DNA from: Minwuia sp. | Lineage (GTDB): Bacteria; Pseudomonadota; Alphaproteobacteria; Minwuiales; Minwuiaceae | Assembly: GCA_029210175.1 (NCBI GenBank) | Contig: JARGPL010000015.1 | Location: 365,682-429,681 of the forward strand | Reading direction: 5' to 3' | Length of the DNA: 64,000 nt | Shown: positions 56,227 to 64,000 of the stretch, piece after piece | How positions within the stretch are numbered: position 1 is the first letter of the stretch | Layout: each line of letters begins with the position of its first letter | Notes under the pieces: generated by a model | Database searches by the model: none | What the model was told of the DNA's origin: nothing | What the model saw: only the letters and a program-made list of their open reading frames with translations | Translations under genes and position numbers: made by a program

Positions 56227-56790
56227 GTGGCACGTACCGTCCACCTGATTCGCCATGGCCAATCGACTTTCAACAAGCAGATGTCGCTGACCGGTATCGA
56301 CCCGATGCTGTTCGACGCGCCGCTGTCCGACCTGGGGCAGCAGCAGGTGGCGGACCTGCGCCACCAGATGGCGGATGTGCCGGTTGACCTGGTTGTCACC
56401 AGCCCCTTCACGCGGGCGATCCAGACCAGCATGGCCGCCTTCGGCCATCGCGACCTGCCGATGGTGGTGGAATCCATCCATCGCGAGCATCTGGCGGCAA
56501 GCTGTGACGTGGGCCGGTCCCCCGACGCACTGGTCGGTGACTTCCCGCATCTGTCGTTCGATCACCTGGATGATCCCTGGTGGCACAATCAGGACGGGCA
56601 TGATGCCAGCGAGAAGCCCTTCGCCATCGAGCCGCAGAATGTCCTGATGGATCGCGTGAAACGTTTCCGGGGCTGGATCGCGAGCCGCCCGGAGGAACAC
56701 ATTGCGGTGGTCGGGCACGGAACCTTCTTCTTCATGGTCATGGACCGGTTCCTGAACAATGCCGAAGTGCATACCACCCGGGAGTTATGA
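56227..56790 (+). CDS. histidine phosphatase family protein
   Basis: A 187-residue branch of the phosphoglycerate-mutase/histidine phosphatase superfamily. The phospho-accepting His10 is in LIRHGQSTFN, an arginine follows in VTSPFTRAIQT, and the second catalytic His is in VVGHGTFFFMV. Substrates range from sugar phosphates to nucleotides; none can be assigned here. The start is a GTG after GCAGGAG. It overlaps the downstream membrane-protein gene by four bases, so the two are co-translated. Confidence 0.86.
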   Translation: MARTVHLIRHGQSTFNKQMSLTGIDPMLFDAPLSDLGQQQVADLRHQMADVPVDLVVTSPFTRAIQTSMAAFGHRDLPMVVESIHREHLAASCDVGRSPDALVGDFPHLSFDHLDDPWWHNQDGHDASEKPFAIEPQNVLMDRVKRFRGWIASRPEEHIAVVGHGTFFFMVMDRFLNNAEVHTTREL

Positions 56791-57383
56791 CAGCCGTGTC
56801 CAGTCAGGAAGACCCCCGGATCGACCAGTTGACGTTCCCCATCTCATTCCTGTCGGATGCAGGGGAGCATTGGGGGGAACTGCGCAAGGCCAACATGGGA
56901 TTTCTGGCTGCGCTGGGCTTTCTGATCTTCGCGGCATTCAGTGAAACCGACGCCCTGTTCTCGACAGAACCCGCCGTCATCCACGGTCTCTACGTTGGCG
57001 GTATCTTCGTCGCCATCTATTTCCTGCGAAAGCGGAACGCGATCAAGTTCCAGATCGGCCTGGAACAGGGCGACCTGCTGACGATCGATGAGGCCAATAT
57101 CCGCGACCACATGACCTTTCAGCCTGACACGGGCATCTTCGCATGGCGCAATATCGAGTCCTTCAGCTTCGACAGCGAAGAAGAGCGTCTGGACTTCAAG
57201 CTCTCCGCACCGTTCTCGATTGAACGCAAGGTCGACCGCGACAATGATGAAACAGATGCCACCCAGCCATCGTACGAAGGCATCGCGTCACGACTGCAAT
57301 ACAGCATGGACACCTATCACCTGCGCAATCAGGTGCACCAGTTCAGGCGCATACTTGCTCAGTTGGGCGTGCAGGAAAAGTAG
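56787..57383 (+). CDS. membrane protein of unknown function
   Basis: A 198-residue protein with two hydrophobic helices near residues 38-55 and 68-86 (MGFLAALGFLIFAAF; GLYVGGIFVAIYFL). A soluble C-terminal half of about 110 residues follows, mostly beta strands then helix (GIFAWRNIESFSFDSEEERL; LRNQVHQFRRILAQLG). The arrangement resembles small bacterial PH-like membrane proteins, but I do not recognise the family. Its ATG overlaps the histidine-phosphatase stop, which suggests a shared function. The gene converges on the thiolase-like gene with a 12-base gap. Confidence 0.7.
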   Translation: MTAVSSQEDPRIDQLTFPISFLSDAGEHWGELRKANMGFLAALGFLIFAAFSETDALFSTEPAVIHGLYVGGIFVAIYFLRKRNAIKFQIGLEQGDLLTIDEANIRDHMTFQPDTGIFAWRNIESFSFDSEEERLDFKLSAPFSIERKVDRDNDETDATQPSYEGIASRLQYSMDTYHLRNQVHQFRRILAQLGVQEK

Positions 57384-57395
57384 TCTGGCGACCCG

Positions 57396-58925
57396 TCAGT
57401 TCAGCGCCAGGATGTTCTTGTCCTGACCACCTGCTGCGACCACACCACTCACGCCCACCATGTCCCGCTTCGTCATCGACAACAGCAGATCGAGATCATT
57501 CGGGGCATTGGCGATGAATCTCGTCGCCGCCGGATCATCGTGCGCGCCCAGGCGGGCGATGATCACGGCGCCGGACGGAGCGCCATCGCGCCCGAACAGC
57601 ACGGTCCAGGTCTCGATCTCGCCCTCACCGGACGGTGTTTCAGTGAAGGGCGGTCGCGGCAGGCTGTCGATCTGCGACTGATAGCTGGCGGGGTCTTCGC
57701 GCTGCCATTGCCGGTCCGATGAAACAGGCTCCGTGGACCAGATACCGGCAGCGTGCTTGGTGATGTAGCCGCCGTTGGCGGTCACCAGCCCGAATCTGCC
57801 CGGCGCGGCGCGCAGGCGGTCGGCCATGGTGGCGATGGCGTTCATCGAATAGTTGTTTCCGGCCCCGCCGTGATAGGGCAGCCCCCCGGTCACCGTCAGG
57901 GGGCGCGGGTCGTCCGCCGCCATCCCCAGGGCATCGCGCCCGATCTGCACCGCGCTGGGGAAGCAGGAATAGATGTCGATCAGGTCGATGTCGTCCAGCC
58001 CCCTGCCCGCCATGGCGAAGGCGCGTTCAGCCATCAGATGCATGGCCGGGGATGAATGGTAATTCTGCCGCTGATGCATGTACCAGAGTTCGGTCGTGTC
58101 AGCGCAGCCGTGCAGGAACAACCAGCGGTCCTGCGGCACGCCCATCCGCCGCGCCTCCCCCACCGAGGTCATCAGCAGGGCGGCGGACTGGTTGATCTGG
58201 TTCATCGCATTCATGAACTTGGTGTAAGGCCAACTGACAAACCGGTTCTTCGGCCCCGGCGTGGCAATCTCCTCAGCAGTTCGCTGCACCGGAAACCAGG
58301 CGTGCGGAGATTTCGCTGCCACATCCGTGAAGCCCGCGAAAAGCTGCCCCATGGCCAGTTGATGTTCTTCGATGGTGCGGCCCATGTGATGGCGGCAAGC
58401 GTTCTCCAGCAAGGCATAATTGTTGGTCGCCACCCAGATACCGTGGGCGCGTTCATGATCGGTCACCATCGGCCTGTCGGGCCAGATCAGGTTCGGGTCG
58501 CTGTCGGCTGGCTGTTTCCAGTCAGGCTTGCACCCTGACTTGATCAGCCGCCGGGCGTTCTCCATGGCCTCCGCCCCGGCCAGCAGCACGAAACGTTTCC
58601 GCCCCGCCGCGATCTCCGCCGCGAACCGGTTGGCCAGCGCCTGCGGTGCCTGACCGCCGTCCGGCGTCAGCCAGGTCTCGGCCCGCGTCGCACCCAGATG
58701 CCGGGCGAGCGTCGCGGGGGAGTTGCGCATCGGTTCCCGAAAGCTCTTCACGACAACAACCGCGTCCAGGCTGGCAAGAGTGCGACGCTGTATGCCCGCA
58801 TCATCAGCGGCCTGGATTGCAGCACCGATCATCAGATCCATGGGCGTTGAAAGCGCGTCCAGTGGTTCATCGCGAACGGTGACCTGACCAACGCCGATCA
58901 GGACGGGCGTGTCATCACGGATCAT
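57396..58925 (-). CDS. thiolase-like acetyl-CoA acetyltransferase homologue
   Basis: A 509-residue thiolase-fold protein. The start at 58925 overlaps the ligase stop by four bases. DTPVLIGVGQVTVRDEP is the N-terminus of this subgroup, and LTVTGGLPYHGGAGNNYSMN and GLVTANGGYITKHAAGIWS are its C-terminal catalytic-loop blocks, with His where thiolases have the GHP motif. The classical reactive cysteine motif is not evident, as in SCP2-thiolase-like proteins. Residues about 400-500 (IETWTVLFGRDGAPSGAVIIARL) form an added OB/DUF35-like domain. Beside an acyl-CoA ligase and a flavin oxidoreductase it likely handles a bulky acyl-CoA. Confidence 0.8.
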   Translation of the reverse strand: MIRDDTPVLIGVGQVTVRDEPLDALSTPMDLMIGAAIQAADDAGIQRRTLASLDAVVVVKSFREPMRNSPATLARHLGATRAETWLTPDGGQAPQALANRFAAEIAAGRKRFVLLAGAEAMENARRLIKSGCKPDWKQPADSDPNLIWPDRPMVTDHERAHGIWVATNNYALLENACRHHMGRTIEEHQLAMGQLFAGFTDVAAKSPHAWFPVQRTAEEIATPGPKNRFVSWPYTKFMNAMNQINQSAALLMTSVGEARRMGVPQDRWLFLHGCADTTELWYMHQRQNYHSSPAMHLMAERAFAMAGRGLDDIDLIDIYSCFPSAVQIGRDALGMAADDPRPLTVTGGLPYHGGAGNNYSMNAIATMADRLRAAPGRFGLVTANGGYITKHAAGIWSTEPVSSDRQWQREDPASYQSQIDSLPRPPFTETPSGEGEIETWTVLFGRDGAPSGAVIIARLGAHDDPAATRFIANAPNDLDLLLSMTKRDMVGVSGVVAAGGQDKNILALN

Positions 58926-60568
58926 GTTGCATCTCCTGCCCTGGCACGCGCCCATTTCGCGTCCGTCTTGCCGCTGGGACCGCGCTGTATCGCATCGATG
59001 AACAGAAATGCCTTGGGCAGCTTGTAGCGGGCGATATGGCGTGCCGCTTCATCCAGCAGGTCCTGCCGTGTCGGCGCGGATCCTTCGGCGGGCTGCACGA
59101 TGGCAATGACTTCCTGCCCCCAACGTTCGCTGGTCCGCCCTGTGACCACCACATCGGCAATGCCGGGATGGTTCTTGATGGCCTGCTCCACTTCCTCGGC
59201 GAATATCTTCTCCCCACCCGAATTGATGGTGAAGGATTCCCGGCCATGGAATTCCAGCGTTCCATCAACCAGCAACCGCACCCGATCCCCCGGCACGACA
59301 TGGCGTACCCCGTCTATCGTCGGGAAAGTCCTGGCGGTCTTTTCCGGGTCGTTCAGATAGCCGAGCGGCACGGTGCCCCTGTTGGCCAGCCAGCCGAAGC
59401 CGTCATGCCCTGCCGACAATTCCGCCGTCATGTCATCATTCAGCACGGCCGTGCCTGCCGCGACACGGAACGACGGCGCGGCACTGCTTCCATCGGCATT
59501 GGTGATCTGATGCGCCTGCGGCCCGCTTTCCGACGCACCAAGCGCATCGATCAGCCGCGCATTCGGCGCGCATGCCAGCAGGCCGGTCTTGATCGCCGGG
59601 GACAGGATGGCACCGCTGTTGTAAATGGCGGTCAGGCTGAGCAGGCTGTCGGGGCTTTGACGCGCAGCCTCCACCAGTGGCCGACCATAGGCATCGCCGA
59701 TGATCAACAGCATCGTCACCTTTTCCCGGGCAATCGTGGCCAGCAGATCAAGGGCGTCCAGCCGGTCCGGCACGCCCGGAATGACAACGGTATTGCCTGA
59801 GCAGAAGGCTGACAGGGCAGTCTGACAACCGGCACCATGCATGAATGGCGGTGCAGGTAGTACGGTGTTGTGGCTGCGCCGATGGGCGCGGGCCACAAAA
59901 TCTTCCAGCGTCGGCATCAGCCGCCCATCCCGGCCCCTGCCGTCCAGATTGGCCGCGATGCAGTCCGCCTGACGCCAGAGCACACCTTTCGGCATGCCGG
60001 TCGTGCCGCCGGTATACATGCAGTAGATGTCGTCTTCGGATGCAGTCACGTCAGGTGGCGTGTCGGATGCCGCACCAACCGCGCCCGCGTAATCCAGCGC
60101 GCCAGGCAGCAGATCGACATCCGTGCCGTCCGCCACCTGCAGCAGCAGAAGATCACCGCTCAGGTCCGCCAGCACCGGGCGCAGCATCTCCGCGAACCTG
60201 GCCTGATAGATGATCGCCCTGGGTCGCGCATCACCGAACAGATACGCCAGTTCCTCCGTCACGTAGCGGTAGTTGACGTTGAACGGTACCGCCCGCGCCT
60301 TGTAGGCACCCAGAAGCGCCTCAAGATATTCCGCACAATTGTGCATCAGGACAGCGATGTGGTCCTGTCCGGATTCCCACCCCCGCAGGCCCGATCGTTC
60401 CCGGTGGATGGTGATCCCGTGGGACAGCAACAGGTTGGCCAACTGTCGGGTCCGCCGGGTCAGGTCCGCATAACTGATGCGCCGATCATCCTGAATGATG
60501 GCGGCACGATCCGGCAGGACGTCCGAAATCGCTTCCTGCACGTTTCCGATGGTGATCGCCACGGACAT
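58922..60568 (-). CDS. acyl-CoA synthetase (AMP-forming)
   Basis: A 548-residue adenylate-forming ligase. The ATP motif YTGGTTGMPKGV, the LGASESGPQAHQI adenine block and the late FTINSGGEKIFAEEVEQAI hinge are intact, and the C-terminal lysine segment ends near QRGPSGKTDAKWA. VNYRYVTEELAYLF and CMYTGGTTGMPKGVLWRQ resemble the FadD3/FadD17/FadD19-like ligases used for sterol or other bulky carboxylates (inference). It activates a carboxylic acid to its CoA thioester. It starts at 60568, overlapping the flavin oxidoreductase stop by one base, and overlaps the thiolase-like gene by four. Confidence 0.86.
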   Translation of the reverse strand: MSVAITIGNVQEAISDVLPDRAAIIQDDRRISYADLTRRTRQLANLLLSHGITIHRERSGLRGWESGQDHIAVLMHNCAEYLEALLGAYKARAVPFNVNYRYVTEELAYLFGDARPRAIIYQARFAEMLRPVLADLSGDLLLLQVADGTDVDLLPGALDYAGAVGAASDTPPDVTASEDDIYCMYTGGTTGMPKGVLWRQADCIAANLDGRGRDGRLMPTLEDFVARAHRRSHNTVLPAPPFMHGAGCQTALSAFCSGNTVVIPGVPDRLDALDLLATIAREKVTMLLIIGDAYGRPLVEAARQSPDSLLSLTAIYNSGAILSPAIKTGLLACAPNARLIDALGASESGPQAHQITNADGSSAAPSFRVAAGTAVLNDDMTAELSAGHDGFGWLANRGTVPLGYLNDPEKTARTFPTIDGVRHVVPGDRVRLLVDGTLEFHGRESFTINSGGEKIFAEEVEQAIKNHPGIADVVVTGRTSERWGQEVIAIVQPAEGSAPTRQDLLDEAARHIARYKLPKAFLFIDAIQRGPSGKTDAKWARARAGDAT

Positions 60569-61713
60569 CAATCCTCGGTCATCACGCCACGGAGACGGTC
60601 GGAAGCTTCCAGAAACTCCTCCATGAACTGATAGACCACGCCTCTGGCGCTCTGTGCGGTGGTCATCAGGCCAACGCCCTGCCCGACGAAATAGGAAGCC
60701 ATGTCCTTCGCCCCCTCATGCCCGCCCTCGGCCAGGCGGGTGATGCGTGCCATGGCCGGTTCGGTGATGATCGACTGCAGCGGCATGGGCAGCGGCTTCG
60801 GCGCATCAGGTTCTTCCCAGGCATCGGTCCAGGCTGATCGCAGCTGACGCGATGGCTTGCCGGTGCGGGATTTCGTGCGGATGGTTTCCCGGCTGGTCGC
60901 GGCCAGCATCTTTTCCTTCACCACCGGCGACGTCTCCGCCTCCGCCGTGGTCAGCCAGACCGACCCGGTCCAGACACCGTGTGCACCCATGGCCATGCAG
61001 GCCGCCATCTGTTCGCCGGTCACGATGCCGCCCGCAGCAACGACCGGAATATCCGAAATCTCCCGCACCGCGCGCACCACTTCCGGCACCAGGATCATGG
61101 TGGAGACATCACCGCAGTGCCCCCCGGCCTCCCCACCCGACGCGACGATCATGTCGACGCCGGCCTGTACCTGCTTGATGGCGTGTTCCCGTGCCCCGAC
61201 CAAGGCCGCAACCGGCACGCCATGCGTGCGTGCCATGTCGATCATGTAGGCCGGCGGGGTGCCGAGGGCATTGGCGATGAGCTTGATCGGATGGGCAAAG
61301 GCCACGTCCAGCAGCGCGCTTGCGCCATCGTCACGGATATTGGTGCCCAGACGGGTGCCGCGTTTCAGGCTTCCCGGATCCAGCGCTTCACCTTCGATGC
61401 CGTGCCGGTTGAAGACACTGGTAACGAAGTCCAGATGCCCCTCCGGCACCTTCGATACCTGGTCGTCGCGACTGACCTTGGCCCCTTTCGATTCGTAGCG
61501 CATGGGGACGATCAGATCGACGCCATAGGGTTTTCCGTCGACGTGGTCATCGATCCAGGCCAGTTCGGCCTCCAGCTTTCCCGGGCCGATACCTGCGGCG
61601 CCAAATATGCCGAAACCACCGGCCTTGGAGACTTCGACCACCACGTCACGGCAGTGCGAAAAGGCGATCAAAGGGAATTCAATCCCCAGCATTTCAGTCA
61701 CGGCGGAACGCAT
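60568..61713 (-). CDS. nitronate monooxygenase-family flavin oxidoreductase
   Basis: A 381-residue FMN TIM-barrel protein. FSHCRDVVVEVSKAGGFGIFG near the N-terminus and DMIVASGGEAGGHCG, PVVAAGGIVTGEQM and MGAHGVWTGSVWL later are the family's FMN-binding blocks. The family holds nitronate monooxygenases, FabK-type enoyl reductases and acyl-CoA reductases of steroid pathways. In this setting, upstream of an acyl-CoA ligase and a thiolase-like gene, a reductase or oxygenase acting on an acyl-CoA intermediate is more likely than nitronate oxidation (inference). It is first in a three-gene overlapping operon, divergent from the LysR gene. Confidence 0.84.
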   Translation of the reverse strand: MRSAVTEMLGIEFPLIAFSHCRDVVVEVSKAGGFGIFGAAGIGPGKLEAELAWIDDHVDGKPYGVDLIVPMRYESKGAKVSRDDQVSKVPEGHLDFVTSVFNRHGIEGEALDPGSLKRGTRLGTNIRDDGASALLDVAFAHPIKLIANALGTPPAYMIDMARTHGVPVAALVGAREHAIKQVQAGVDMIVASGGEAGGHCGDVSTMILVPEVVRAVREISDIPVVAAGGIVTGEQMAACMAMGAHGVWTGSVWLTTAEAETSPVVKEKMLAATSRETIRTKSRTGKPSRQLRSAWTDAWEEPDAPKPLPMPLQSIITEPAMARITRLAEGGHEGAKDMASYFVGQGVGLMTTAQSARGVVYQFMEEFLEASDRLRGVMTED

Positions 61714-61771
61714 GATTCTTCATCCTCCCCAGATTTCGAGCCAGCTTGGCCCCTTCAGGACCAAGGCAAGT

Positions 61772-62761
61772 GTGCCCACGTTTGCATTCCTGTCCAATTC
61801 CTTTGAAAATCGGAACCATTCCGGCAACGAATGGAGCTTCATCATCGCCATCGACCTGAGGAAACTGCGCCACGTCGTCGAGACCGCGCGGTTCGAGAAT
61901 GTCACGCGGGCGGCGGAGGCGCTGTACATCACGCAGTCCGCCCTGACCCGCAGCCTGGCGGACGTCGAGGCTGAACTGGGCACGCCCCTGTTCGTGCGGC
62001 TGCCGCGCGGGGTGCGCCTTACCGAACAGGGGCGCCGGTTCGTTGACCGTGCCCGGCTGATCATCGGCGACATGGATGACCTGCTGGCAGACATCGATGA
62101 CCATAACGAATTGCAGACCGGTCGGCTGCGGCTCGGCGTCTCTCCCCCCGGTTATCAGCGCTATATCTCCGGTCCCATCGGTGATCTGGCGTCCCGTCAT
62201 CCCGGCCTGCGGCTGGAGATGACATCGGGCGCGACAGACGATCTGGTGCCACGGCTGGTAAGCGGGGACCTTGACGGGATCATCGGCCATCGCGGCTGGC
62301 TGAAGCGCTGGCCCGACCTGCAGCTTGAGCCTCTGGCGTCGTTCCACAGTGCCTTCATCGTTCGCCGTGGCCACCCGCTGACGCAAAAGGCCCAGGTCTC
62401 GGAGCGCGATATCCTGTCGCTTCCCATGATCATTCCCGCATCGGTGGAGCCGCTGCAGACCGATCTGGCAACGCTTTACACGCGCAACGGGCTGCCGCCG
62501 CTGAACCCGCATTACGTCGTTGATGGCCTGGACATCATTCAGGACATCGTTGACGGCACGGATGCCTGTGCGCCGGTGACCAGCCTCAACCCGGATTTCG
62601 GACGGATGCGAAAGCGCCACCACCTGTTCCGGCATGAAGTGGACATGCCTGTGCAGCGGATGGTCTTCGCTACCAGCCAGACCCGAATGGTGTCACCCGG
62701 TGCCGCAATGCTGGCCGAGATTCTGAAGGACAGTTTCGGGCATCATTCCTTCAACGAATAG
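61772..62761 (+). CDS. LysR-family transcriptional regulator
   Basis: About 300 residues of clear LysR sequence: the winged helix-turn-helix LRKLRHVVETARFENVTRAA, then ALYITQSALTRSLADVEAEL, followed by a two-lobe effector domain. The start is unresolved. The conserved region begins at about 61850, but the only in-frame usual start nearby is a GTG at 61772, which would add 26 extra residues; ATC codons sit at the expected position. It is divergent from the flavin oxidoreductase operon and probably regulates it, the usual LysR arrangement. The co-inducer is likely a substrate or intermediate of that pathway. Confidence 0.85.
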   Translation: MPTFAFLSNSFENRNHSGNEWSFIIAIDLRKLRHVVETARFENVTRAAEALYITQSALTRSLADVEAELGTPLFVRLPRGVRLTEQGRRFVDRARLIIGDMDDLLADIDDHNELQTGRLRLGVSPPGYQRYISGPIGDLASRHPGLRLEMTSGATDDLVPRLVSGDLDGIIGHRGWLKRWPDLQLEPLASFHSAFIVRRGHPLTQKAQVSERDILSLPMIIPASVEPLQTDLATLYTRNGLPPLNPHYVVDGLDIIQDIVDGTDACAPVTSLNPDFGRMRKRHHLFRHEVDMPVQRMVFATSQTRMVSPGAAMLAEILKDSFGHHSFNE

Positions 62762-62838
62762 CGCCAGTCCGCCTTGGCATTGGACTCTGGCATGACAGAC
62801 CGGAATGATGGTGGTCGTCATTCAAGGGGAGGCACATC

Positions 62839-63603
62839 ATGGCGGTGAAAACCGAAGTCAAAGGCCACGTTCTGGTCATCACGCTCGACCGTCCGGACGC
62901 GCGCAATGCAGTCAACGGCGCTGTTGCATCAGGCATGGAAGCAGCAATCGACAAGCTGGAAGGCGACGACGATCTCTGGGTCGGCATCGTGCAGTCCAGT
63001 GGCACGGTGTTCTGTGCCGGGGCGGATCTGAAGGAAATCTCTGCCGGTAACGGTCGTGCGCTTTCAACCGAAAAGGGCGGCTTCGCCGGTCTGGTGAAGC
63101 GTGAACGGACCAAGCCGCTGATTGCCGCCGTGAATGGTGCCGCCGTCGCCGGGGGCTGCGAGATCGTCCTGTCCTGCGACATGGTGATCGCGGCGGAGGG
63201 CGCCCGCTTCGGTCTGCCGGAAGTGAAACGGTCCCTCGCCGCCGCCGCTGGTGGCCTGTTCCGCCTGCCCCGTGCCGTCGGCATGGGTCCGGCGATGGAA
63301 ATGATCCTGACCGGCGACCCCATCGACGCCAGCCGCGCCTATCAGCTGGGACTGGTCAATCACGTCGTGCCGCTGGACGGCCTGGCGCAGGCAGCGCTGG
63401 ACCTGGCCGAGCGGATCGTGGTCAACGCTCCCCTCGCCGTCCGTGCCAGCCGAGCCATTGCCAGCCAGGCGCTGAAGCTGGACGACGCGGAACTGTGGAA
63501 GATGAGCGGCGCAGCGAGCAAGGCCATGTCGGAGACCGAGGACTTCAAGGAAGGCCCGCGCGCCTTCATCGAGAAACGCGCACCTGTCTGGAAGGGCCGG
63601 TAG
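62839..63603 (+). CDS. enoyl-CoA hydratase/isomerase family protein
   Basis: A 254-residue crotonase. GTVFCAGADLKEI is the first oxyanion-hole segment and AAVNGAAVAGGCEIVLSCD the second. FGLPEVKRSL holds the usual catalytic glutamate position. RIVVNAPLAVRASRAIA and the C-terminal EGPRAFIEKRAPVWKGR (trimer helix) complete the fold. It hydrates or isomerises unsaturated acyl-CoAs and probably belongs with the adjacent ligase/thiolase-like/oxidoreductase operon, although it is on the opposite strand downstream of lysR. GGGGAGG precedes the ATG. Confidence 0.92.
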   Translation: MAVKTEVKGHVLVITLDRPDARNAVNGAVASGMEAAIDKLEGDDDLWVGIVQSSGTVFCAGADLKEISAGNGRALSTEKGGFAGLVKRERTKPLIAAVNGAAVAGGCEIVLSCDMVIAAEGARFGLPEVKRSLAAAAGGLFRLPRAVGMGPAMEMILTGDPIDASRAYQLGLVNHVVPLDGLAQAALDLAERIVVNAPLAVRASRAIASQALKLDDAELWKMSGAASKAMSETEDFKEGPRAFIEKRAPVWKGR

Positions 63604-63700
63604 GCTTTCGCGGATGCATCAGTCGGCCTTCGGCATGCCCGCCGGAGGCCGAACCGCGCCCGCTCATGAAACGTGCGTACCGTCCAGCCAAGGGATCATG

Positions 63701-63880
63701 TCAACAGCTCTCGCCCGCATCCGGTGTCCAGGCGGGCTGTGTATCGAAGGTCTGCAGGTCCGGGTCCATTGCATCCCAGTGGGGACGTGACCGGGCATGG
63801 ATCACGACTTCCGGCGTGAAGACCGACGGATCGTCGAGTGTCCCCAGCGTGATCGTCACAGTAAGCGTCCGGTGGTGCCG
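63701..63880 (-). pseudogene. C-terminal remnant of a GFA-domain protein
   Basis: About 60 codons, in a frame open from 63955, read LTVTITLGTLDDPSVFTPE, then VVIHARSRPHWDAMDPDLQTF, ending at 63701. This is the C-terminal third of GFA (glutathione-dependent formaldehyde-activating, zinc-binding) proteins. The preceding codons are out of character and overlap the end of another gene in a different frame, and the CxC zinc ligands are absent. It is most likely a truncated remnant. Confidence 0.55.
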
Positions 63881-63881
63881 C

Positions 63882-64000
63882 TCACTTCTTCCACGTTTTC
63901 CATTTCTTTGCGAGCTTGAGGACGTCGAGGCGAAGTTCATCTGCGTCGGGGACACGCGGATCGAATGCCCCGCCTGCCCATTCCGTCAGTTCTTCGTGTT
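63882..64000 (-). CDS. C-terminus of a pRiA4b ORF-3-like protein, cut by window edge
   Basis: The last 38 codons of a minus-strand gene are present: EELTEWAGGAFDP, then DADELRLDVLKLAKKWKTWKK and TGA at 63882. The WxGGxFDP motif near the end is typical of plasmid pRiA4b ORF-3/IS1096 TnpR-like proteins. The start lies beyond base 64000. The call rests on this short tail only. Confidence 0.45.
   Translation of the reverse strand, partial: HEELTEWAGGAFDPRVPDADELRLDVLKLAKKWKTWKK

Noticed and set aside
1..64000. CRISPR arrays, tRNA or rRNA genes, phage att sites
   Set aside because: No regularly spaced repeats, no cloverleaf-like or rRNA sequence and no integrase gene were found on reading both strands.

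Overview
This 64 kb window is an ordinary high-GC alphaproteobacterial chromosome segment, most like a member of the Rhodospirillales or a neighbouring order. Gene order supports this: dusB-ntrB-ntrC-ntrY-ntrX-trkA-trkH-dat-hfq-hflX, a fused ispDF gene followed by pgpA and a cinA-type gene, chorismate mutase-hisC-tyrA, an msbA-like gene with waaA and lpxK, and tatA-tatB-tatC. No rRNA, tRNA or CRISPR array was seen. The species cannot be named from the sequence alone.

Layout. 1-5253 is the end of a surface-polysaccharide cluster: an O-antigen ligase-like protein (cut by the window edge), a sugar aminotransferase with an N-terminal CBS pair, an HpcH/HpaI aldolase-like protein and an AsnB-type amidotransferase, all overlapping. 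5254-6390 holds two unrecognised small genes and a Fur-like box. 6321-9295 (minus) carries a thiolase, a wrecked kynU/kynA locus and a 2-hydroxyacid dehydrogenase. 9530-12555 is aromatic amino acid/histidine biosynthesis. 12561-26513 (minus) is the long Ntr/Trk/Hfq/HflX block, ending in a TauD-family gene broken by an amber stop. 26701-28846 is ispDF-pgpA-cinA. 28850-33095 (minus) is fabI-aroC-AhpD-like-sppA. 33230-38614 (plus) has yihY, mmsA and uvrB.

38615-39850 is a small degraded island: an IS481-type left end, a piece of an RTX protein and an AT-rich CPBP membrane protease. Next come a ferredoxin and its reductase, lipid A/Kdo genes, a cysteine-rich mini-protein overlapping a MerT-like protein, a GH114-like secreted protein, an Hpt-like protein, the Tat translocon, an orphan iron-type ABC ATPase, leuA with a candidate leucine leader peptide, a deleted MFS gene, an N-acyl-D-amino-acid deacylase-like gene, and a minus-strand acyl-CoA degradation module with a divergent LysR gene and an enoyl-CoA hydratase. 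The right edge has two fragments.

How the genes work together: most of the window is housekeeping (nitrogen sensing, K+ uptake, aromatic, leucine and isoprenoid synthesis, lipid A, Tat export, DNA repair). The most notable feature is the number of independent broken genes: the kynU-kynA deletion fusion, the tauD amber codon, the MFS internal deletion, the IS481/RTX scar and a GFA remnant. I did not find a clear undescribed defence or mobile system. The best leads are the CBS-aminotransferase/aldolase/AsnB set, the Fur-box gene with its coupled 24-residue ORF, the cysteine-rich/MerT pair and the leuA leader.
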